Of a DNA stretch of 64,000 nt, positions 27,276-35,807 are shown piece by piece. The notes beneath the pieces were generated by a model. It saw only the letters and a list, made by a program, of their open reading frames with translations. It searched no databases and was not told the origin of the DNA. This DNA comes from Paenibacillus sp. SYP-B4298. Lineage in GTDB: Bacteria; Bacillota; Bacilli; Paenibacillales; Paenibacillaceae. Numbering within the stretch: position 1 is the first letter of the stretch; the number at the start of each line of letters is the position of its first letter. Made by a program: the position numbers and the translations under genes. Location: the NCBI RefSeq assembly GCF_027627475.1, contig NZ_CP115484.1, forward strand, positions 248,001-312,000. Direction: 5' to 3'.

Positions 27276-27446
27276 CGTTGCCTCCTCCTTTAATTTGGTA
27301 TGCGTAATCACTTTAATAATATCACATAAATACTAATTTGGGATTATATGTTTATGTAGATTGTATGTACTACTCATCGTCCAGTATGGACTCCCTTCGG
27401 GAGCGATCATCGGCAGTTCCGTTCTCATGTTGATGCGGCTTACTTC

Positions 27447-27455
27447 TGATATAAT
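27447..27455 (+). promoter_or_regulatory. Extended -10 promoter for the AraC-type gene
   Basis: TGATATAAT at 27447-27455 is a full extended -10 (TGN-TATAAT), with TTGATG about 14 nt before the hexamer. It lies about 60 nt before the TTG start. The 239-bp divergent gap also has an A+T-rich stretch near the A-T-R gene start and a short CTCCC-TTC-GGGAG hairpin at 27389-27401. Confidence 0.5.
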
Positions 27456-27514
27456 GGTGGTAATGTCAACGTATTAAGGCTGGCTTCAGCTTAGGGAAGG
27501 AAGACAACGCTCCA

Positions 27515-29521
27515 TTGAAAGTGAACGTTCAAGAACACCTACGGATCTGGAATGATGCTGCGCTCAAATTGATGGATGTACGACATATCCGCATGAAAGC
27601 CGGCGAGCATGCGAGCCCATACCTGCTTCCTGCCAGCGCATATCTGTACGTGACGCATGGCAGTGCAACGCTACTGTTGGACGGGAATGAGCATGCTGCC
27701 ACGACTTATTATATGCTGCATGGGGGCAAAGGCGCTCGTCTTGAGATGATCCCGGCGAATGAAGCGTTTCATTATTACCTGATCTTCTATAAGGCCACCT
27801 TATCGTTATCGGGGAAGCAGCAGACACTTCGGCATATGGATCAACAGCAATTGCCCTTCCATCTCCAATACGGCTTTATTCCGCTCCACCCGGCACTCCT
27901 GTACGAATTAGCTGAGCGAATGCTGGGCGAGTGGCTTGCACAGGAACAGGAACAGGGGCAGGGGCGCTTGGAGCGATTCCATGTCAAAACGCTGTTTTAT
28001 CAATTTGTCTATGAGCTGCTGCGGCAACTGGATCAGCAGCAGGTCAGCCTCGCGAAGCCCAATGTTACGACTCAGCTCATTCGATATATGCAGGAGTACT
28101 ATGCCGGGCCGCTAACCCTGGAAACCCTTGCGCACACCTTCCACTATAGTGTCCCTTATCTGTCCAAGCATTTCAGGCGCGAGACTGGCACAAGTATCAT
28201 CGATTACCTCATTGGGATTAGGATGAGACGAGCAGGAGCACTGCTGCAACAGACACATTTATCCTTGCAGGAAATCGCAACACGTGTCGGATATACCGAT
28301 GTCTCCTATTTCATCCGGGTATTCAAAAAGCATACCGGAATAACGCCAAAGCAATACCGGGAGCAGTCGATACAAGCTGGGGGAAGCTCTTATCATCCTA
28401 TCATTAGGCTTGGATCATCCATTGCTCCGCGTAGACTTCGTCGTTATATTGATAACAGTGGTGATAATGATTATCAATATAATGAAAAGGGAGATTTACA
28501 AATGGATAGACGCACGTTACCTGTTGGCATTACGCTCCTGCTGTGTCTGACTTTATTACTAAGCGCATGCTCCTCCGGTTCAGTCAATACAAATCGAGGC
28601 GCTGGCACGAATATGGCGACAAGTTCGACTGCAGGTGCTGAGAGTGGGGCGAACAATTCCGGGAAGACAGCAACTGGACATACAAGCAACAGCTCAGAGA
28701 TGATCACCTATTCCGGGCCAAATGGCGAGGTCCAAATCCACAAAAATCCTCAAAGAGTTGTCATGGTGGCTGGGGCATTCACTGGATATTTGCTGGCGCT
28801 AGGTCTAAAGCCGGTTGGAACGGGCGATGAGTCCTTTAACGACTATACAGTTGGGAAACTGGATAACGTTGTGAACCTAGGAAATGAGGTGCCTTACGAG
28901 AAAATACTGGAGCTACAGCCGGACTTAATTGTTGTCTGGAATGATCCCCAGACGATTGAGGAGCTGTCTAAAATCGCACCGACCGTCGCTGTGGAATACG
29001 GAACACCTCTAAGGGAGCAATTAATGGAATTTGGCAAGATGACAGGCAGAGAAGAACAGGCGAGGGCCTGGATTGCAGAGTGGGACGCCAAGATCGCCCA
29101 GTATAAACCACTCGTGAAGGAAGCGGTAGGTGATCGTACCGTATCGATCTTCGATTCGGGAAGCGCCAAGGAATTTTATGCCTATGGCAGCTTTGGCAGG
29201 GGCGGCGACATTATTTATGGCGAGTTCGATCTGAAGGCGCCGCCGATTATTCAGAAGGAAGCGATCGACAGCGGCAAGGGGTGGGCCAAGCTATCTCTTG
29301 AACTGCTGCCAGAGTATGCAGGCGATTATATCTTCATTAGCGGGTGGACAGGCGATGATCATGCGTCCGAGGTTTTTGAAGGCACAATCTGGGAGAAGCT
29401 CCCTGCTGTCCAAAATCATCGGGTGTATCGTGAGAACAGCCGCGGCTTTGTGTTCAGTGATCCGATTTCATTGGAAGCTCAGCTTCAATTTGTCGTAGAT
29501 AGCTTAACTAAGACCGAGTAA
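27515..29521 (+). CDS. AraC-type regulator in continuous frame with a siderophore-binding lipoprotein
   Basis: One open frame of 668 codons. Residues 1-290 form an AraC regulator with a cupin-like sensor half and two helix-turn-helix motifs (ending T-G-I-T-P-K-Q-Y-R-E), like the N-terminal part of Bacillus Btr. There is no stop after it. The frame continues through about 39 linker residues into Met330, which begins a complete lipoprotein signal (lipobox L-L-S-A-C, Cys352) and an iron-siderophore-binding domain. In Btr the binding domain is cytosolic and lacks a signal peptide. Here the product would either be a membrane-spanning regulator with an external siderophore sensor, or two separate proteins with a lost stop codon. 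TTG 27515 has AAGGAAG 11 nt upstream. Confidence 0.75.
   Translation: MKVNVQEHLRIWNDAALKLMDVRHIRMKAGEHASPYLLPASAYLYVTHGSATLLLDGNEHAATTYYMLHGGKGARLEMIPANEAFHYYLIFYKATLSLSGKQQTLRHMDQQQLPFHLQYGFIPLHPALLYELAERMLGEWLAQEQEQGQGRLERFHVKTLFYQFVYELLRQLDQQQVSLAKPNVTTQLIRYMQEYYAGPLTLETLAHTFHYSVPYLSKHFRRETGTSIIDYLIGIRMRRAGALLQQTHLSLQEIATRVGYTDVSYFIRVFKKHTGITPKQYREQSIQAGGSSYHPIIRLGSSIAPRRLRRYIDNSGDNDYQYNEKGDLQMDRRTLPVGITLLLCLTLLLSACSSGSVNTNRGAGTNMATSSTAGAESGANNSGKTATGHTSNSSEMITYSGPNGEVQIHKNPQRVVMVAGAFTGYLLALGLKPVGTGDESFNDYTVGKLDNVVNLGNEVPYEKILELQPDLIVVWNDPQTIEELSKIAPTVAVEYGTPLREQLMEFGKMTGREEQARAWIAEWDAKIAQYKPLVKEAVGDRTVSIFDSGSAKEFYAYGSFGRGGDIIYGEFDLKAPPIIQKEAIDSGKGWAKLSLELLPEYAGDYIFISGWTGDDHASEVFEGTIWEKLPAVQNHRVYRENSRGFVFSDPISLEAQLQFVVDSLTKTE
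28462..28493 (+). promoter_or_regulatory. Fur box and ribosome site inside the fused frame
   Basis: TGATAATGATTATCA at 28462-28476 is a perfect 7-1-7 Fur palindrome. TATAAT at 28478-28483 overlaps its downstream edge, and AAAAGGGAG (28485-28493) lies 8 nt before ATG 28502. These intergenic-type signals sit within the open frame, so the lipoprotein probably has its own iron-regulated start. No good -35 was found. Confidence 0.75.
28502..29521 (+). CDS. Iron-siderophore ABC transporter substrate-binding lipoprotein (internal start)
   Basis: Read from ATG 28502 this is a self-contained 339-residue FeuA/FhuD-type binding lipoprotein. It has a signal peptide with Cys23 as the lipid site, a Ser/Thr/Gly/Asn-rich spacer, and then a class III binding fold with Q-P-D-L-I-V-V-W and later I-F-I-S-G-W. 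It would capture ferric siderophore outside the cell for an ABC permease; no permease or ATPase gene is adjacent, so partners must be elsewhere. The upstream Fur box and ribosome site support independent translation. It also forms the C-terminal part of the longer frame starting at 27515. Confidence 0.8.
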   Translation: MDRRTLPVGITLLLCLTLLLSACSSGSVNTNRGAGTNMATSSTAGAESGANNSGKTATGHTSNSSEMITYSGPNGEVQIHKNPQRVVMVAGAFTGYLLALGLKPVGTGDESFNDYTVGKLDNVVNLGNEVPYEKILELQPDLIVVWNDPQTIEELSKIAPTVAVEYGTPLREQLMEFGKMTGREEQARAWIAEWDAKIAQYKPLVKEAVGDRTVSIFDSGSAKEFYAYGSFGRGGDIIYGEFDLKAPPIIQKEAIDSGKGWAKLSLELLPEYAGDYIFISGWTGDDHASEVFEGTIWEKLPAVQNHRVYRENSRGFVFSDPISLEAQLQFVVDSLTKTE

Positions 29522-29577
29522 GATACAACCGCCTTACATCCAGGTGCAGGGCGGTAAGCCATCGTTCAGCGAGATGG

Positions 29578-29675
29578 AAGCCGAGTTGCATCCAATGTCC
29601 AATGCCTGCTCGGCTTTACGATGAATAAAGAGAACAAGGGTGGATGAACCACGAGGATTCACCCACCCTATTCTC
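29578..29675. terminator. Two hairpins between convergent lipoprotein and MetE-like genes
   Basis: AAGCCGAG (29578-29585) pairs with CTCGGCTT (29609-29616). AGGGTGGATGAA (29637-29648) pairs with 29658-29669 except one position. T-runs are short. They fill most of the 224-bp convergent gap, where no gene is seen. Confidence 0.5.
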
Positions 29676-29745
29676 CTATATATGAAGGCCACTTCTTCCC
29701 GTGGTTACAAGGAAAGATCACAGCAGCCGCAATAGAGGGATGTAT

Positions 29746-30906
29746 CTAGCTGCCCCAGTACTGCTTCGCAATTCTCTGGCCTTGATCAATCTTCGCCCAC
29801 TGCTCACCTTCACTGAGCTCGTTGCCGCCATCACAGGAAGCAAAGCCGCATTGGTGAGATAGCAGCAGCCGATCCTTATCGATGATCTTGGAGGCCTCGT
29901 CCAGCAGACGAATAACGCGAGCTTCATCATCAAGTGTGCGTGTTTTGGAGGAGAGCAGACCTAATACAATCTCCGTGTCCGGTCTGTCCTTGAACACCTC
30001 GAGCGCCTCAATGGAGCCGGCACGTTCATCATCCCACTCCAGGAAGAAGCGGTCATACTTCAATTGCTTCAGGAACAGGTGAGCGATCTTCGCATACGAG
30101 CCACCGCCCATATTGCGGGAGTCATAGTTGCCGCGGCAGTTATGCGTCCACATCTTCAGACCGAGACTGTGACCGAAGTCGATCACGGTATTGTTAATAT
30201 CGATAAATTCCGTGGCGAGACCTTGCACTTCCTCTTGATTGATCTGCTCTCCAGTGAATGGAGAATTCGGATTATCGTCTGCGAACAGCTCCCACAAGCA
30301 GTCATCCATTTGCAGAATTTTGCCACCCGCTGCAGCAAACTCCTCTACAAATTCCTTATACGCGCTAACGAGTCCAGCCTTGAGCTCTTGCGTATTCTGA
30401 TAGACGGCATTCGTACCGCCAATATTATCCGACCAGGACAATTCACCGAAGATATGGGAGGGCGACGGAATGCACAGCTTCGTCTGCTGATTGCCTGCTG
30501 CGTCCTGAAGCTGCTTGAACAGTTGAATGAAATGGTGATTTTTCCCGCCCAGCTTGTCTGTAATGCGCAGTCCGATATCCTTGCGCGTCTCGTATTTCGA
30601 TGTTCCATCCACATCTCTGAAGAAGTAGCCATGGTCTGCAATATAACGCTCGACCCCGCTGAAGCCCCATACAAAGTCGAGATGCCACATCGATTTGGAA
30701 AATTCGCCATCCGTAATAATGGACAGGTCATGCTCAATTTCCTTCTTCACGACTTGCTTGATCGCCTTGGACTCACACGCTGCATAGCCCTCGAAGTGAT
30801 CATAAAACGGGTACTGAATATCATCGCGATGCTCGATCTGTGTTTTATATTTCAGCAGCTCTGCCGGCCGCAACAAGCTTCCTACGATCTGGAACTTATC
30901 GGTCAT
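29746..30906 (-). CDS. MetE-C-type cobalamin-independent methionine synthase-like protein
   Basis: A 386-residue protein of the YxjG/YxjH group, corresponding to the catalytic C-terminal half of MetE. Zinc ligands are visible as H-x-C in T-H-N-C and a Cys in S-H-Q-C-G-F. These proteins transfer a methyl group to homocysteine or a similar thiol; the methyl donor is not certain because the N-terminal half of MetE is missing. AGGGGG 8 nt before ATG 30906 fits. The upstream palindrome suggests LysR-type (MetR-like) activation. No SAM riboswitch was found in the short leader. Confidence 0.85.
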   Translation of the reverse strand: MTDKFQIVGSLLRPAELLKYKTQIEHRDDIQYPFYDHFEGYAACESKAIKQVVKKEIEHDLSIITDGEFSKSMWHLDFVWGFSGVERYIADHGYFFRDVDGTSKYETRKDIGLRITDKLGGKNHHFIQLFKQLQDAAGNQQTKLCIPSPSHIFGELSWSDNIGGTNAVYQNTQELKAGLVSAYKEFVEEFAAAGGKILQMDDCLWELFADDNPNSPFTGEQINQEEVQGLATEFIDINNTVIDFGHSLGLKMWTHNCRGNYDSRNMGGGSYAKIAHLFLKQLKYDRFFLEWDDERAGSIEALEVFKDRPDTEIVLGLLSSKTRTLDDEARVIRLLDEASKIIDKDRLLLSHQCGFASCDGGNELSEGEQWAKIDQGQRIAKQYWGS

Positions 30907-30935
30907 GTAAATAACCCCCTCAACATGTTATAAAT

Positions 30936-31004
30936 ATCATACCACGCGAGCAGGGTTGAAACAGATACTTAAAAGGTATAACTGATTATAGCTAAAAGCT
31001 ATAA
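30936..31004 (-). promoter_or_regulatory. Promoter with MET-box-like palindrome
   Basis: On the minus strand, weak -35 CTGTTT (30959-30964) and -10 TATGAT (30936-30941) are 17 nt apart. TTATAGCT-AAA-AGCTATAA at 30986-31004 is a perfect 8-3-8 palindrome centred about 65 nt before the expected transcript start, the normal place for a LysR-type activator. Its core TATAGCTAAAAGCTATA resembles the MetR/MtaR box TATAGTTTNAAACTATA of lactic-acid bacteria. Confidence 0.6.
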
Positions 31005-31039
31005 CAGATTCGATCCAAAGTGATCGACTCATCCAGCGT

Positions 31040-32020
31040 TTATCGTTCCTGTGTCCTATCCTGTACGCTGTCAAACTCGTCGAGCAGTGCACGCACTTCA
31101 CGGGTCGACTTGGCGTTCATCAAGTGATTGCGGAGCTCGCCTGCTCCCCGGAATCCACGGACATACACCTTGAAGAAACGTGCGAGCGCACTGAACGAGC
31201 GCGGCACCAGCAGGGCATATTGATCATGCAGGTCGAGGTGCAGTCGTAGAAGATGCAGCAATTCCTCACTGCTGTGCTCCCTCGGCTCTCGCTCGAAGGC
31301 AAACGGGTTGTGGAAGATGCCACGCCCGATCATAATACCATCGACGCCATATTGCTCCGCGAGCCTCAGACCGGTCTGACGGTCAGGGATGTCCCCGTTA
31401 ATGGTGAGAAGTGTATTCGGCGCCACCTTATCACGAAGCTGCTTGATCTGTGGAATCAGCTCCCAGTGCGCATCCACCTTGCTCATCTCTTCCCGAGTAC
31501 GCAGATGAATGGACAGATTCACAATGTCCTGCTGCAATATATGGGTCAACCAGTCGCGCCATTCGTCCACGGCAGTAAAGCCAAGCCTCGTCTTCACACT
31601 GACGGGCAGTCCTCCTGCCTTGGCCGCCTCGATGATCTCCGCTGCGATAGCGGGTCGGCAGATCAGTCCGCTTCCCTTGCCATTCTCCGCAACATTTGCG
31701 ACAGGGCAGCCCATATTAATATCGATGCCTTGAAACCCTTCCTCCGCCATCCCGATGCTCATCTGATGGAAGTATTCCGGCTTATCTCCCCAGATATGGG
31801 CAACAATTGGCTGCTCATCCGCAGTAAAGGTCAGCCGTCCACGCACACTTTTGTTCCCCTCAGGATGACAATAGCTCTCGGTATTCGCGAACTCTGTAAA
31901 GAACACATCCGGTCTGCCTGCTTTGCTGACGACATGACGAAACACCACATCCGTCACATCCTCCATGGGCGCCAATACAAAAAAAGGGCGGGGTAATTCA
32001 TGCCAAAAATGATTCGTCAT
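31040..32020 (-). CDS. tRNA-dihydrouridine synthase
   Basis: FMN enzyme that reduces uridines in tRNA to dihydrouridine. Dus signatures are present: A-P-M-E-D-V-T-D near the start, the catalytic Cys in N-M-G-C-P, K-T-R-L-G-F, and G-R-G-I-F-H-N-P in the phosphate-binding half. At 326 residues it is of normal length. GAGG precedes ATG 32020. It probably has its own promoter in the 189-bp gap. The paralogue class (DusB-like or other) was not determined. Confidence 0.92.
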   Translation of the reverse strand: MTNHFWHELPRPFFVLAPMEDVTDVVFRHVVSKAGRPDVFFTEFANTESYCHPEGNKSVRGRLTFTADEQPIVAHIWGDKPEYFHQMSIGMAEEGFQGIDINMGCPVANVAENGKGSGLICRPAIAAEIIEAAKAGGLPVSVKTRLGFTAVDEWRDWLTHILQQDIVNLSIHLRTREEMSKVDAHWELIPQIKQLRDKVAPNTLLTINGDIPDRQTGLRLAEQYGVDGIMIGRGIFHNPFAFEREPREHSSEELLHLLRLHLDLHDQYALLVPRSFSALARFFKVYVRGFRGAGELRNHLMNAKSTREVRALLDEFDSVQDRTQER

Positions 32021-32209
32021 CTTAAAAACCTCTCTATGGATACATGGGTGACATGTAAAATCTTCTGAAAAAGTAAGCGAAGCGGCTGCTTGCTTCTTCT
32101 ACACTTATAGCATGTTTAAGCCGCTCGTACAACGACAGTATATGTTAACGGTCGACCTCAGCCTAGCGATACACATGCAGCCAAGCCTCGAAGCAGGGTC
32201 ATGATGGCC

Positions 32210-33403
32210 TCAGCTTATAGATGGCGCTGTGATCGTCTCGCATCCATTGAAGAGGGCGAAGTGTTGAAGGCAACGGTTCACAGCGGCTCGCAAGGGCTTG
32301 GTTGGCTGGATGTCATGCTCGTACCAGATATTTCTGACCACGAGTGTCCCGCTCTTTCGCTCTGCGATGATCTCGGCTCGGCCGATGAAGCGATCTCCAT
32401 ACAATAGCGGCAGCACATAGTAGCCGAATCTCCGTTTCATCGCAGGTGTATAAATCTCCCACGTGTAATCGAAATGGAACAATTCGTTGATCAGCTTTCT
32501 GTCCCATATCAGATTGTCGAGCGGGGCGATGAGCTCGCAGCGTTGGCTGGGCGCCGAAGGCTGCAGGACGGTCTCGATCAGCGGGACATCCTCCGCGCGG
32601 CAGTACAGCACATCCTTCATTTGCTCGACGGAAACAGCCATAATGCGGGCTTCCTGCAGCAATTGGCGGAAAGCCTCATTGCGCTGCTCCGACTTCAAGC
32701 CCCATATATTCAGCCAGGCGTCAGAGGCGCGGTTCCATAGCAGACCGACAGCACCGATGCGACGAAGCACCCGCCACTTATGATGCTCCAGCTCGTCTTC
32801 CAGCGGATCAGGGGCACTGCGCAGGCTTGGAGGCAAGTGCTTTTCGGCTAGATCGTAATACTTGCGGGTTCCTTTCTTGTGATGGATGACGAGCTCGCCT
32901 GTGGAGTACATCTGCTCCAGCACCGACCGGGATGCATTGTTTCCGCCGCTCCAGTGAATCGCCGACTGCCAGGTGAAATCCCCCTCCAGATTCAGCTCAT
33001 TCGAGCTTATCGCACCGTGATGTTGAATATGGGCTCGCACCTGCGCGATCAGGGGCATCATCTCGGGATAGCGCCCGGCATGCTCTCGGGCAGCCTTCCG
33101 GTATCGTTCGAAATACGGCCAGTCCTCGGCCGGGATAATCGCCAAATTTTTGTCTGGATAATCGATCAGGCAGCGATCCTGATACAGCAGCTCGTCAAGC
33201 ATCGGCTTGGCAAATCCCTTGATTCGCGATTGCAGCACGAGTTCGGCATTCTTCCCGCACACATCGATCGGATCATACTGAATACAGCCGGCCTGCCGTA
33301 TAAATTCCATGACGCCCTGCTTGCCGGCAAATCGATGCTCGCCCCACAGTCCATGCTTCAGTAACAGAAACTGGCGTGCCTCACGGTTCGTTAATTGGAT
33401 CAT
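32210..33403 (-). CDS. YcaQ/AlkZ-family winged-helix DNA glycosylase-like protein
   Basis: A 397-residue member of the HTH_42 family that includes AlkZ and YcaQ, which unhook interstrand DNA crosslinks. The catalytic-type Q-x-D motif is seen as Q42-Y43-D44 in I-Q-Y-D-P-I-D, followed by the conserved N-A-E-L-V-L-Q-S-R. Length and motif fit the YcaQ branch rather than AlkZ (Q-x-Q). AAGGAG lies 10 nt before ATG 33403. No secondary-metabolite resistance context is apparent, so general DNA repair is the likely role. Confidence 0.8.
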   Translation of the reverse strand: MIQLTNREARQFLLLKHGLWGEHRFAGKQGVMEFIRQAGCIQYDPIDVCGKNAELVLQSRIKGFAKPMLDELLYQDRCLIDYPDKNLAIIPAEDWPYFERYRKAAREHAGRYPEMMPLIAQVRAHIQHHGAISSNELNLEGDFTWQSAIHWSGGNNASRSVLEQMYSTGELVIHHKKGTRKYYDLAEKHLPPSLRSAPDPLEDELEHHKWRVLRRIGAVGLLWNRASDAWLNIWGLKSEQRNEAFRQLLQEARIMAVSVEQMKDVLYCRAEDVPLIETVLQPSAPSQRCELIAPLDNLIWDRKLINELFHFDYTWEIYTPAMKRRFGYYVLPLLYGDRFIGRAEIIAERKSGTLVVRNIWYEHDIQPTKPLRAAVNRCLQHFALFNGCETITAPSIS

Positions 33404-33669
33404 ATCCAGTTCGCTCCTTAACGAGAATCTCCTGATTCGAGTATGGCTCTACCCACGATCACAATTCGTTCTATCCCTCTATTTTACAGAAAAATGCATA
33501 ACGAAGCAAACGAATGTTCTGGTTGTATTTTGAATAGTATGGTTGTCATATCTGGAAGATCAAGGTACACTTTGGGTAGCTCAGAAATTATAATTTTACA
33601 GTGGTTTGCGGGGATGGTTGACGGCATCATGCCAATCCATATGAACGAATACGACAGAGGAGCTGACAG

Positions 33670-34425
33670 ATGAACAATAAAGAAAGATTTTCGAATAGAG
33701 TCGATGCCTATGTGAAGTACCGTCCAAGCTATCCGGTCGAGGCGATTGACTATCTGTATGATAGCATCGGGCTGCAATCGGGCAGCAAAATAGTAGATGT
33801 AGGCGCGGGTACAGGGATATTTACGAAGCTGCTTCTGGAGCGTGGAAGCCATGTCATCGGGGTGGAGCCGAATCAGGCCATGCGGGAGGCTGCCCAGGAA
33901 CGGTTAGGAGACTATCCCCACTTTGAGAGCCTGTCAGGTTCAGCAGAATCGACCGGATTGCCTGATCAGTCCGTAGAATTTGTCGTCTGTGCGCAAGCGT
34001 TTCACTGGTTTGATCGCGCAGCGGCACAGCGCGAGTTCCGCCGAATATTGCAGCCGGGTGGACGGGTGATACTGATCTGGAATTCTCGTCTGATCCATGG
34101 GACTCCATTTCGTGAAGCGTACAATCAACTGCTTCATAGCTACGCCATCGACTATGCAGAAGTGAATCACAAAAATATTTCTCCGGCGATGCTGCGTTCT
34201 TTTTTCAAGGAAGGCACCATGCACGAGGAAACCTTCCTTATGAGTCAGAATTTCGATTTTGAGGGCTTGAGGGGCCGGCTGCTGTCCTCTTCCTACTGCC
34301 CTGAGCCTGATCATCCGAATTACGCTCCGATGATGGCAGAGCTGCAAGCGCTGTTTGATCGGTATCAGCAGCAGGGTCATATTTTATTCGATTATGAGAC
34401 GGAGATATTCTGGGGAGAAGTATAG
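33670..34425 (+). CDS. Class I SAM-dependent methyltransferase
   Basis: A 251-residue soluble methyltransferase. The SAM-binding loop is D-V-G-A-G-T-G-I-F, followed by acidic V-E-P-N and the post-loop V-V-C-A-Q-A-F-H-W of the Methyltransf_11 type. The substrate cannot be predicted. GAGGAG lies 8 nt before the ATG. The 266-bp gap upstream (33404-33669), shared with the divergent YcaQ-like gene, shows only A+T-rich promoter-like sequence. Confidence 0.85.
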   Translation: MNNKERFSNRVDAYVKYRPSYPVEAIDYLYDSIGLQSGSKIVDVGAGTGIFTKLLLERGSHVIGVEPNQAMREAAQERLGDYPHFESLSGSAESTGLPDQSVEFVVCAQAFHWFDRAAAQREFRRILQPGGRVILIWNSRLIHGTPFREAYNQLLHSYAIDYAEVNHKNISPAMLRSFFKEGTMHEETFLMSQNFDFEGLRGRLLSSSYCPEPDHPNYAPMMAELQALFDRYQQQGHILFDYETEIFWGEV

Positions 34426-34443
34426 CACTCTGTTGAGTGCTTA
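34424..34443. terminator. Bidirectional terminator
   Basis: AGCACTC-TGTT-GAGTGCT followed by TATT, located between the convergent methyltransferase and P-loop kinase genes, with TATA on the other side. Confidence 0.6.
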
Positions 34444-34971
34444 TTGCGCCCGGTCTTCAATTGGATGAAGTCTGTTTTTCAGAGCAGACAGATCTGGATT
34501 GTCATACAGACGGATGACCTTATCCTTATACATGATTAATCGGGATTCGAATTCCTCACGGTGTTCTTCGAAATCTCGTGTCCATGTATACATCATGCTC
34601 AGCATTTTCAGATCAGGCTTATAGTCACAGGTCTCGATGCCAAGGTTTTGTTTGAGAAACCGGGTAAAGATACGGATTCTGCGCTTCCACAAAGGAGGAT
34701 CAAGAAATAATATCGTATCCGCCATGTCGAATAAGCAGCGATAAGATGACCGGTCCACACCTTCAAATATCCATTCGCCATACTGATCAATATCATGAAT
34801 CACGCCCAGTTGCTCATCCGCTGTTCGTTTGTACCGTACAGCTCCGGTCTTATAATGAACGATACAATCCAGCTCATACCAAGGGATATGCAGGATTTCG
34901 GATAGCTGCTTGGCAAGAGTTGTCTTACCGCTGGCTACAATTCCAATGATAAGTATCTTTTTCAATTTCAT
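34441..34971 (-). CDS. P-loop nucleotide kinase-like protein (FlaR/adenylate-kinase-like)
   Basis: A 176-residue P-loop NTPase with Walker A G-I-V-A-S-G-K-T-T near the start and a Walker-B-like hydrophobic strand in T-I-L-F-L-D. This pattern is common in proteins annotated as topology-modulation or adenylate-kinase-like. ATG 34971 was chosen because GGGAGG lies just upstream; the frame is open to 35019. No operon partner. Substrate unknown. Confidence 0.7.
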   Translation of the reverse strand: MKLKKILIIGIVASGKTTLAKQLSEILHIPWYELDCIVHYKTGAVRYKRTADEQLGVIHDIDQYGEWIFEGVDRSSYRCLFDMADTILFLDPPLWKRRIRIFTRFLKQNLGIETCDYKPDLKMLSMMYTWTRDFEEHREEFESRLIMYKDKVIRLYDNPDLSALKNRLHPIEDRAQ

Positions 34972-35028
34972 ATCCCCCTCCCCACATTGACTATAAGCTT
35001 GTACAGGCAAGGAGTGCAATAGGTATTC

Positions 35029-35736
35029 ATGAATAAAATGTATATCACCTTATTATGTTGCTTCGTGCTGATCACGGCCATGCTCTGGCTAAATGGAAAG
35101 CAAGATTCTGAAGCAGAGGTTCAGAAGCTGCTTAGCAAATGGGACAATGGAGAAATCACCAGTGAACAAAAGGCCAAAGCCATAGCAGAGCTTCAACGAT
35201 ACTGGGCGAAAAACCCGGAGCTAACTAGCGAACAAGTCCAGCAATTATCGAGGTTCATCACGGTCTTTGAAGCGGATGGCTTCCAACTAATGGAGTACAT
35301 CGAGAATCCGGAGATCTATGGAGCCAGTGCAAGGGAAAGCTACCATATCGTTCTTCATCAAGGAGTCGTCCAGATACTGGATCAAAAAGGGAGTCTACGT
35401 GTGGATGAGATGTTAAAGCGAGACGATAACCTGTATTACATCTATGCTACCGACTACAAGATGGGAGCCTTGACCGGCCTGCGTATGTTCAGCATCGGCA
35501 TAGATGAGGATCAACAACTGAAATTAACTTCGCTCATTGATAAGGAACCGTTGGATCCTGAAGTGGTCTATGATGAACGCAGTGAAATCCTGTATGCCCG
35601 CGAGGGACATATCTATGTGGAGGACATTAAGGATCGCGGCGCCAAGGTAACGATTCAAGCGGGCGCCTCACGTCTGGTGCTGGAACTGGGTAAGGAGGGA
35701 CGGTATACGCTGTCCCGGAATGAATTGAATCTATAG
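35029..35736 (+). CDS. Hypothetical single-pass membrane protein
   Basis: 235 residues. An N-terminal transmembrane anchor (about residues 5-22) with a following charged extracellular or cytosolic part, including a helical stretch rich in Glu, Gln and Lys, then beta-rich sequence. No recognised family. Two nearby starts (35029 and 35038) and AAGGAG about 14 nt upstream leave the exact start open. It ends at a strong terminator facing the merR gene. Confidence 0.55.
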   Translation: MNKMYITLLCCFVLITAMLWLNGKQDSEAEVQKLLSKWDNGEITSEQKAKAIAELQRYWAKNPELTSEQVQQLSRFITVFEADGFQLMEYIENPEIYGASARESYHIVLHQGVVQILDQKGSLRVDEMLKRDDNLYYIYATDYKMGALTGLRMFSIGIDEDQQLKLTSLIDKEPLDPEVVYDERSEILYAREGHIYVEDIKDRGAKVTIQAGASRLVLELGKEGRYTLSRNELNL

Positions 35737-35740
35737 CCTC

Positions 35741-35800
35741 AGATGGATGGTAATTTCTCACACTGAATTACACTAGCGGAGAGCTACCATCCATCTCTTT
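35741..35800. terminator. Terminator between hypothetical gene and merR
   Basis: A perfect 12-bp stem, AGATGGATGGTA (35741-35752) with its complement at 35785-35796, followed by CTTTT. The loop is 32 nt. Confidence 0.7.
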
Positions 35801-35807
35801 TCCCCTC

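Noticed and set aside
30064-30933. 289-codon plus-strand frame opposite the MetE-like gene
   Set aside because: Antisense shadow; the minus-strand protein has intact zinc ligands.
30907-31039. SAM (S-box) riboswitch before the MetE-like gene
   Set aside because: The leader is too short and lacks the S-box core; a LysR-type palindrome explains regulation better.
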